Of a stretch of 64,000 nt of DNA, positions 57,466-64,000 are shown piece after piece. The stretch covers positions 227,001-291,000 of the forward strand of contig JAIGNY010004524.1 of NCBI GenBank assembly GCA_020152595.1, read 5' to 3'. The DNA comes from Chiridota heheva (lineage: Eukaryota > Echinodermata > Holothuroidea > Apodida > Chiridotidae). Positions within the stretch are counted from its first letter, which is position 1; each line of letters starts with the position of its first letter. The notes under the pieces are model-generated. The model was not told where the DNA came from, searched no databases, and worked only from the letters and a program-made list of their open reading frames with translations. Position numbers and translations under genes: made by a program.

Positions 57466-58438
57466 TATATATATATATACATTTCGCGTCCGCTTATGTA
57501 TCCCTTCATTTCAATTCTGGCGTAATCTTAAAACGCCCAAGCCGCGTGGACTGTACTATTGTGTGCAGAGGGTTTGCTGTTGTTTGTTTATTGTAAACAT
57601 GCTGTGAAGAGGCGAATAAGTGTTTTCCAATGTCGGATTTGGGATCATTTTTTCCATTTCTAACAGTTTTCTTGTATATTTTGTTACAATGAGATACATT
57701 TCTTATTATATTACTGTATTCATCAATAATTAAAACATTATTTGGCTGAAATATTATCGAAAACAACCAGGAATGAAGAAGTGCAAGAGCGAGGAATAAC
57801 GACAACGTTAGGGTGCATGAATATGATACCAAAAATTAACAACTATGCTATTTATTAAACTTTTTGTATGAATTAATATATGTTTATTATATCCTTTGAA
57901 TATACTTTCAAGACTTCGTTCTTAAAACTAGCCCGCATAATAATGGTACAAGCCAAGTCCTCCCAAATTTATTTATACTTTACACATCACAGCTACTTCC
58001 GCGAATTGTTTCCTTATGCGCGTTTTAAGGTAAAACATTTCCATAAGAAACCATTTGGGGGAGAGGGGATACCCCCAACTTCCTACACCTCTGTTCCGGT
58101 CCCCCAATCTTAAACCTGTGTCAGGGGCCCTGAATATTGTAACGAACCTAGCCGGGCTAGGCCTAAAAATAAAGCACAGAACATTAAGAGGGATATTTAA
58201 GTCTCAGATTTATGTCGTTTCAGAACAACTCCAACAATAAATCCAACAGTGCATACATACTTACTCTCCCATGCTTTTTTCCACAACTATCTGACTATGG
58301 GAGAGTAATTCTGGTATTGCTCACACTAAAACCTAAAACTGAACTGGTGAGAGCTGACTTATTTCTCTTGGTGTTTGGTTGTGCAAGCTGGCAGCTGAGA
58401 ATCCATCGCCTCAGTTAGCCAAGCCTATTCTAATAGAG
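57466..58438. other. no gene seen
   Basis: This follows the residual (TA)n. It is AT-rich without recognisable features until the start of the second gypsy element. Confidence 0.4.
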
Positions 58439-59334
58439 TGTAACGAAAAATACATCCCCTAAATCCCAGCCCTCTATATACACCGAGGATGTAACATGCC
58501 TCTGGCCTGATGACCATAAGTAGTTCCTAGGTATCATTCTTTTTTGAGGCATATTATCCCTCGCCTCGTGTGTGCGAGTCTCTTGTCTTTTAATGACGAT
58601 TGCGTCAACACCGTTGAGATTACATTAAACTCTTTAATAAGTCGAAGCATTTTAATAGTTATATTTACAAGTGAATTTAGGTTAATTTGTGGATTCTGAG
58701 TGATTTATACGTTGGAAGGACCTGCGGATATATCAATTTTATAAGCGTGAGTATAATTGTTTGTTTGGGAAATACCCAGAATTGACGGGGTAAAACCGAC
58801 CCAAAAAAATGACCCCATTGTCATTGAACGTGACGGTCGGGAGAATTGGTAATAATCACTTGAAATAATTGCTTTAAACTGACCAAATTGGGTATCCGAG
58901 AGTCCGTCGGTTGGTTTGTTTATGTCCGGCGGTATATGCGAGTAAAAAGCCAAAATTTATACCAATACGAGTTCCACGAGAGACAGGGTCCATATAAAGT
59001 AAATCAAGAGTTCCATACATGGAATACAGAGTCTCCATATATGGAATGCAGAATCCATAGGTTAACAGATATATTCCATATATGGATCAGTCATATTTCC
59101 ATGGAGTAGCCATATCTCCGAACATCTATGGGTCAGTAGTATCCATATGTGCCTATATATAAATTTTCATTAATATGTCTTGATTGAGTTTCATATGTCG
59201 AGAATATACCAGTGAAGGACCAACACCAATTAACGTGTCATATTTATATACTAGATAGTCACCACCTAGCGCATCTATTAGAGGCACCATAACCCCCCCA
59301 TCAATCTCGACCCCAGTACTCGGTCGGGGTTACA
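58439..59334 (+). repeat. probable 5' LTR of the second Ty3/gypsy element
   Basis: It starts TGTAACGAAAAA and ends GGGGTTACA (6-bp terminal inverted repeat TGTAAC/GTTACA) and is followed after 2 nt by TGGTGGCAGCGGTGGGA. The start is inferred from the inverted repeat because the partner LTR is not in the window. It contains two perfect CCATATATGG sites (59035-59044, 59076-59085). Confidence 0.5.
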
Positions 59335-59571
59335 CGTGGTGGCAGCGGTGGGAAAATATAGGCCTTGTTTATTCGATCCTAAATGTTATTGTCGTGTTTC
59401 GTCATGGAAGTTAAAATCATTTTTGAAAAGGGAAATGGGGATGGATAGTGAAGTTTCCACGCAGTCGACGGGAGTGAGCAGCCAGCATACGTCAGGGTGC
59501 CCCTAATAAATTCGCTAGGTGGTGACTATCTAGTATATAAATATGACACGTTAATTGGTGTTGGTCCTTCA
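59213..59571. repeat. 59-bp perfect inverted repeat (LTR fragment inverted into the element)
   Basis: Arms 59213-59271 and 59513-59571 are exact reverse complements over 59 bp, separated by 241 bp that include the LTR end and the leader. The left arm is in the LTR. The right arm replaces the gag-protease region and is followed directly by pol sequence. Confidence 0.93.
59337..59353 (+). promoter_or_regulatory. primer-binding site candidate
   Basis: TGGTGGCAGCGGTGGGA lies 2 nt after the GGTTACA end. I recall this GTGGCAGCGGTGG motif following LTRs of many invertebrate and fish gypsy elements. It fixes the inferred LTR end. Confidence 0.65.
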
Positions 59572-61218
59572 AGACGAGGCTGAAGTTTCTACAGTACAGA
59601 GTCAGGAAAGAGATACCGGTCGTATTGATGTCAGGTCAGTGCAGGCTACGTTTGAGAGTCCAAGCGAGATTCCAGAGCATTTGCATAACCTACTGGAAGA
59701 AAGTTCAGTAGGGCTTGACACAAGTCAGCGGAAAGTTGTCCTCAAGTTGCTGTCGAGATACCAGTCTGCATTCGCTTAGAATGGAAACGATCTTGGGAAA
59801 ACCACAGTAGTCGAACATGAAATTCACACAGGTGGAGCAATGCCGATCAAACAAGCAGCTAGGAGGCTGTCCATGCACTTAAGGGATTAAGAAGGGAACA
59901 TTGTGGGAGAGATGCTTGATAGCGGAATTATTGAACCATCGTCAGGTCCGTGGTCGTCTCCAATTGTTCTGGTGAAGAAAAAGAATGGTTCGTTGAGGTT
60001 CTGTGTCGATTACCAGAAACTCAATGCGGTCACAATCAATAATTCTTACCTCTTCCCTCGAATCTCTGATTCCTTGGACGCCATGTCGGGCGCAAGACAT
60101 TTTAGTACTTTGGACCTCGCCAGTGGATATTGGCAAGTGGATATGTCGGAACAGGACAAGGTTAAGACCGCGTTTGCGACCAGCGCAGGGCTCTTCCAAT
60201 TCAAAGTCATGCCGTTTGGGCTTTGTAATGCGCCGGCAACCTTTGAACGATTAATGGATCGTGTGCTATTCGGATTACACTGGCAGACATGTCTCGTCTA
60301 TTTGGACGATGTTATTGTGTATGGATCGACATTCGAGAAAGCTGCGCAAAGGTTAGCTCAAGATTTCGACAGGTTGCAGAATGCTGATTCGAAGTCAAGT
60401 CCAAAGAAGTGCCACCCCTTCAGGGAAAGTGTTGCTTACTTGGAACACGTTGTATCCCGTTATGGAATCGGAACAGATCCCGAGAAGGTCAAAGCTGTCG
60501 TGGAGTGGCCTCAACCCCAGAAACTCACAGATGTCAGAAGTTGTATCGGTTTATGTGCTTACTATAGAAGATTTAAAAGGGGATTTTCTGACATCGCAGC
60601 CCCTTTGTTTAAATTGATGGAGAAGTACCAGAAGTTTGACTGGAATCAAGACTGCACGATGGCGTTTGAGAAACTCAAGACAGCAATGACGACCGCACCA
60701 GTTTTATCTTACCCAAGGACTAACCATGACTTCATACTTGATACTGATGCCAGTGATTACGGGATTGGTGCGGTATTGTCACAAACTCAAGACGGAGAGG
60801 AGAATGTTATTGGTTCTTATAGCAAACGTATGTCGAAAGCTGAGCGACGGTACTGCATAACCAGGAAAGAACTGCTAGCATGTATTCAAGGAGTAAAGCA
60901 TTTCCACCACTACCTGTGCAGAAGAAAGTTTGAACCAACCATGCAGCGCTAAAATGGTTGATGCAGTTCAAAAACCCAGAAGAAGAGATCTCTAGATGGC
61001 TGGAATTACTGGGCACATACGATTTCGAAATTTATCATCGCCCTGGTAAACAACACGCCAATGCAGATGGGTTATCAAGGAAAGCATGTCACGAATTATG
61101 CAGACATTGTGAAAGGGCGGAAATAGCTGAGCAAGATCGATTTAGTACAGAGGTCTTGACGTCAAGGAAGAAAGCACCGGATGGAGATCGGCCTGGTCTT
61201 GCATCGAGGGAGATTTAG
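59555..61218 (+). pseudogene. reverse transcriptase and RNase H of the second gypsy element
   Basis: A pre-RT piece (59555-59779, ending at an in-frame TAG) and a second in-frame stop near 59888 precede 349 open codons from 59903. These read SSGPWSSPIVLVKKKNGSLR, HFSTLDLASGYWQV, MPFGLCNAPATFERLMDR and the catalytic LVYLDDVIVYGS (YLDD at residues 133-136), then RNase H FILDTDASDYGIGAVLSQ. A frameshift near 60930 shifts the end (LELLGTYDFEIYHRPGKQHA, NADGLSR) into another frame. It is closer to the common metazoan gypsy/mag-type RT than to the element at 48515-57465. Confidence 0.92.
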
Positions 61219-61479
61219 CCTAGTGTTTGTATGGGAACTGCACAGGACACAAATCAGGAAGAGGAAAATCCTGACCCTCAGGTTGAGTGGTGTTCAAGCT
61301 ATAGTGATATAGTGGAAGGAGAAATCACCGACAAGACCTCCATGGGAAGAAATTTCCAGAGAGAGTAAGGAACTTGAAATACTATGGGCCCAATGGGACC
61401 GTCTCGAAGCACGTCGTGGGTTGCTTCAGAGGAAATGGGAGAGTGTTGAGGGTGATAAGATTTCCTGGCACTTGTTGGT

Positions 61480-62637
61480 ACCGAGATCAATGCAGAAAAA
61501 GGTGATGGAACTGCTGCACGACCACCCTACAGCTGGACATTTTGGGATTAAGAAGATTATGTATCGCGTTCAATCTCGATTTTATTAAATAGGCTGGAGG
61601 CGATTTGTGGAGAGATGGTGTAATTCGTGTGAACTTTGCGGCTCTTAAAGAACACAGAAAAGAAGGGCAAAGCTAAATCTGAGAAATCCGGCGTAACTAT
61701 GAAGAGGATAGCCAAGGATATCCTAGGTCCTCTGCCTGTTACCAACGATGGCAATTGGTACGTCTTGGTTGTTTTCGATTATTATACCAAGTGGTCTAAG
61801 GCCTACGCCCTACCTAATCAGGAAGCTGAAACCGTCTAGACAACTATTATGTCGATTTGGATAACCAAAAAGAATACACACGGATCAAGGCAGGAATTTT
61901 GAATCTAAGGTTTTTCAGGAAGTGTGCCCATTGTTCGAGGTGGAAAAGACAAGAACTACTGCTCTTCACCCACAGAGCGACGGTATGGTCGAAAGACTAA
62001 ATAGGACCTTAGCAGCCATATTGTCGAAGTTGTTAATAAAGATCAGCGTAATTGGGACAAGTGTTTGGATTTTGCAATAATGGCCTACCGGTCGGCACTC
62101 CACGAGTCGTCGAAAACTACCCCCAACGAAATGATGCTAGGCCGCGACATCGTCTTGCCTGCCGACCTGGTAATGGACCAAAGAGACGGAACATCGCGGA
62201 AACATCTCACAAAGGAAACGGTGTACGCTATTGATTTAAGGGATAAGCTGCGCACAATACATCAGATCGCGAGGGAGAATTTGAAATTTGCTGCGGAGAG
62301 GCAGAAGACATATTATGACAGGAGGGCAGAAGAGTGTTCGTTCAAAGAAGGCGACGTGGTACTCCTATGTAACCTACAGAGGAAGAAAGGACTTAGTTGG
62401 AAACTTCGTCTGCCGTGGCAGGGTCCCTTTGTCGTCACTAAACGATTGAGTGATGTAACGTTCCGTATACAGAAATTTTCAAAAATAAGGCCCCAAGTCG
62501 TACACCACGATTGTTTGAAATACTACTTAGGCGAAAACTCACCTACTTGGTTTAGGGAAACTCCCCCACGCCCCCGTCTCCTGAAACCTCGAGTACCCGA
62601 AGTGAAGGACGTAATACAAGAAAGAGGAGTGCGATAG
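61480..62637 (+). pseudogene. integrase of the second gypsy element
   Basis: Fragments in order are a zinc-binding piece (HDHPTAGHFGIKKI, near 61520), a core with DILGPLPVTNDGNWYVLVVF and DYYTKWSKAYALP (61640-61839), then, out of frame, THGSRQEF-like and TTALHPQSDGMVERLNRTL (61870-62010), and an open 190-codon C-terminus with MAYRSALHESSKTTPNEMML, DRRAEECSFKEGDVVLL, LPWQGPFVVTKRLSDV (GPY/F-type) and HHDCLKYYLG. Multiple frameshifts and stops are present. Confidence 0.88.
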
Positions 62638-62679
62638 AGTGAATGGCGAGTGCGGTAAAAGCTATATAATTACCCCTCT

Positions 62680-62703
62680 GTTGTTCTTTTTTCTGTTTTG
62701 CAG
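62680..62703 (+). promoter_or_regulatory. strong 3' splice acceptor before the accessory ORF
   Basis: A pyrimidine-rich run (TGTTGTTCTTTTTTCTGTTTTG) ends in CAG at 62701-62703, 18 nt before the ATG of the 3' ORF. By analogy with env of errantiviruses, it would allow a subgenomic spliced mRNA for the accessory ORF. The donor was not identified. Confidence 0.55.
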
Positions 62704-62721
62704 CTACACTCAACAATAACC

Positions 62722-63369
62722 ATGGCAAGCTCAGGAAAATATATTATGGACCTCAATGAGGAAGATCTAGAAAAGGCGTGCCGAAAGTACCGTTGCCGGG
62801 TATGCAAAACTAGAGTCGAAAGCGTGACGGCATTGAAAGAACATCTTAAAGAGGAGCACAATCAATGGCGCTATGCATGCAAATATACGGCAAGCCTCCG
62901 AACGGACCTCGAGCGCCACGTCGCAGCAAAACGTAAATCAAGGAATACACGGAGAAGTCATACTAGTGCTTCCAACTATGCCCCATCTTTAGATCAACTA
63001 CTGTCGCCAACCACAGGCAGCTTTTCCAACCCCCCTGCCCCTGGAAGGAACTGGAGCCCACGTGGTGAAAAAGCCCTTTCAACTTCAAAGACACCTCAAG
63101 ACTTGGACATATTATTCGTAGAGATTCCGGCCCCAACCACACACTCTAACCAACTGTTTCATCATTCCACTGTTCCGGTACCCAATACAAAGACGAAAAA
63201 AGTAATAGCGAATATCCGCGCAGCATCAAAATTACTTCCGGCGGCACAAACCTCCTCCGATCGTAAAGTCCAGGCCCTCCTTTCAGGAAAAATGTTCATC
63301 GTACTGACAGAGACAGCAATACATAATGATGGAACGTACTACCGTGCTGTTAGAGAGGAATACGTGTAA
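62722..63369 (+). CDS. 3' accessory ORF with a C2H2 zinc finger (second gypsy element)
   Basis: 215 codons from the ATG at 62722 (context ACCATGG, a good initiation context) to TAA. The N-terminus MASSGKYIMDLNEEDLEKAC leads into YRCRVCKTRVES...LKEHLKEEH, a C2H2 finger (C-x2-C-x12-H-x4-H, residues about 27-47). A second finger-like unit that lacks one Cys follows (YACKYTASLRTDLERHV). A basic linker and a Ser/Pro-rich middle come next, then a small C-terminal region (KVQALLSGKMFIVLTETAIH). No membrane segment or signal peptide is present, so it is not an envelope. The frame is fully open while pol of the same element is broken. The function is unknown. Nucleic-acid or protein binding is an inference from the finger. 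Confidence 0.7.
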   Translation: MASSGKYIMDLNEEDLEKACRKYRCRVCKTRVESVTALKEHLKEEHNQWRYACKYTASLRTDLERHVAAKRKSRNTRRSHTSASNYAPSLDQLLSPTTGSFSNPPAPGRNWSPRGEKALSTSKTPQDLDILFVEIPAPTTHSNQLFHHSTVPVPNTKTKKVIANIRAASKLLPAAQTSSDRKVQALLSGKMFIVLTETAIHNDGTYYRAVREEYV

Positions 63370-64000
63370 CTGTTAAAACTCATCTATTATGATCATGTTT
63401 TTATTCATGTTTCTAACAAAATTGGCTAAATTTACAGAGAAAGACACACTTACAAGTTACAATTCAATCCTTTAAACATCAATTATTTTTACCTTTTTAG
63501 GTGAACGTTATCAAGTTGTGTTTCGTTTTTCTTATTGAATCCGACATATTCGTAGTATATTACTGATTGTTCACGTATAACAAGGTTGAATTATGCCAAT
63601 TTTGCTAGTCCATTTTTATTATTTTCTGTTAACTTTGTTTCGTAAATACTAAGGTGTGTTTCTTGCACTCAAAGACTACAGTTTGTTTAAAAAAATATAT
63701 ATATATTTCCAAAATTTGTCTTTTTACACTATAGTCTAACAGTCAGCGTTTGTCTATGTTTTACCAATTGGTAATCAAGTATGAAAGAGTCATTGTTGTT
63801 GGTTATCAAAAGTGTGATTAACCAGGTAGTGAAATTACTGTTAGCGGGTGGGTGATATGAAGTCAGGCACGATGGGTGTATGATTTAATTTCCGTTATTT
63901 GTGGGATTGTTCAGAGGGATAATTCTTGTCTTGATGTTAGATAAGTTGATGTTATGTGAAAGCACACATTTGATTCTGGGGACTTTGTAAATAGGTATTT
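63370..64000. other. no gene seen; 3' region of the second gypsy element
   Basis: AT-rich, with an AT tract near 63690. No repeat of the 58439-59334 LTR is present, so the 3' LTR lies outside the window or is lost. Confidence 0.4.

Larger units (their letters stand above)
58439..63500 (+). mobile_element. second Ty3/gypsy element, gag deleted, 3' end outside confident reach
   Basis: The plus-strand order is a probable 5' LTR, primer-binding site, short leader, an inverted LTR fragment, broken pol (RT, RNase H, integrase) and an intact 3' ORF. Gag and protease are missing. The 3' LTR was not found before 64000, so the right boundary given is approximate. It differs from the first gypsy element in RT type, LTR and accessory gene. 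Confidence 0.8.

Overview
The window looks like intergenic and intronic DNA from a repeat-rich animal genome, most likely a marine invertebrate. Three things support this. A spliced gene of a metazoan enzyme family is present, with canonical GT-AG boundaries. Non-LTR retrotransposons, a tRNA-derived SINE, Ty3/gypsy elements and miniature DNA transposons are dense. About twenty unrelated tandem arrays are scattered through the sequence. Nothing bacterial or viral-genome-like is present. The species cannot be named from the sequence alone.

Host gene (about 1-21 kb, minus strand). Three exons of a glutamate carboxypeptidase II / NAALADase-type (M28B) membrane peptidase can be read at 20552-20960, 3640-3796 and 2822-2953. 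Their splice sites and reading phases agree. They encode the cytosolic tail, the signal anchor, the FTxIPHLAG region and the start of the protease-associated region. The catalytic exons lie beyond the left edge. The 16.8-kb intron between the first two exons is packed with repeats: a 2-kb GC-rich array of roughly 18-bp units, a LINE fragment, a 3.4-kb LTR-like insertion that itself carries two minisatellites, two families of roughly 140/285-bp repeats, and a minisatellite grown from a decayed coding sequence.

Central region (22-47 kb). There are relics of four LINE types. An I-like element with RNase H (22.85-26.54 kb, minus) is split by a 948-bp hAT-type MITE with a perfect 8-bp target duplication. 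A CR1/L2-like element lies at 27.5-30.2 kb (plus). A second CR1-like element with an upstream SGNH/esterase domain lies at 33.15-36.45 kb (minus). An L1-like element with ORF1 and ORF2 spans about 37.75-46.9 kb (minus) and carries three minisatellites, one grown from a piece of its own ORF2. A tRNA-derived SINE is present twice with clear target duplications, once inside the L1.

Right region (47.7-64 kb). A 770-bp (TA)n tract contains a complete but mutated Ty3/gypsy retrotransposon on the minus strand (48515-57465: two LTRs of about 1.14 kb, gag, protease, RT, RNase H, integrase). A second Ty3/gypsy copy on the plus strand starts at about 58.44 kb. It has lost gag, its pol is broken, and a 59-bp piece of its LTR is inverted behind the leader. 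It keeps an open 3' zinc-finger ORF preceded by a textbook splice acceptor. Its 3' LTR lies beyond the right edge.

Taken together, the only host function visible is one peptidase gene. The rest is a nested record of transposition and tandem-array birth. The strongest points for a second look are the 3.4-kb LTR-like insertion with an empty-site relative in the same window, the arrays seeded from transposon coding sequence, the 42-bp array built on a perfect 20-bp palindrome, and the spliced accessory ORF of the second gypsy element.
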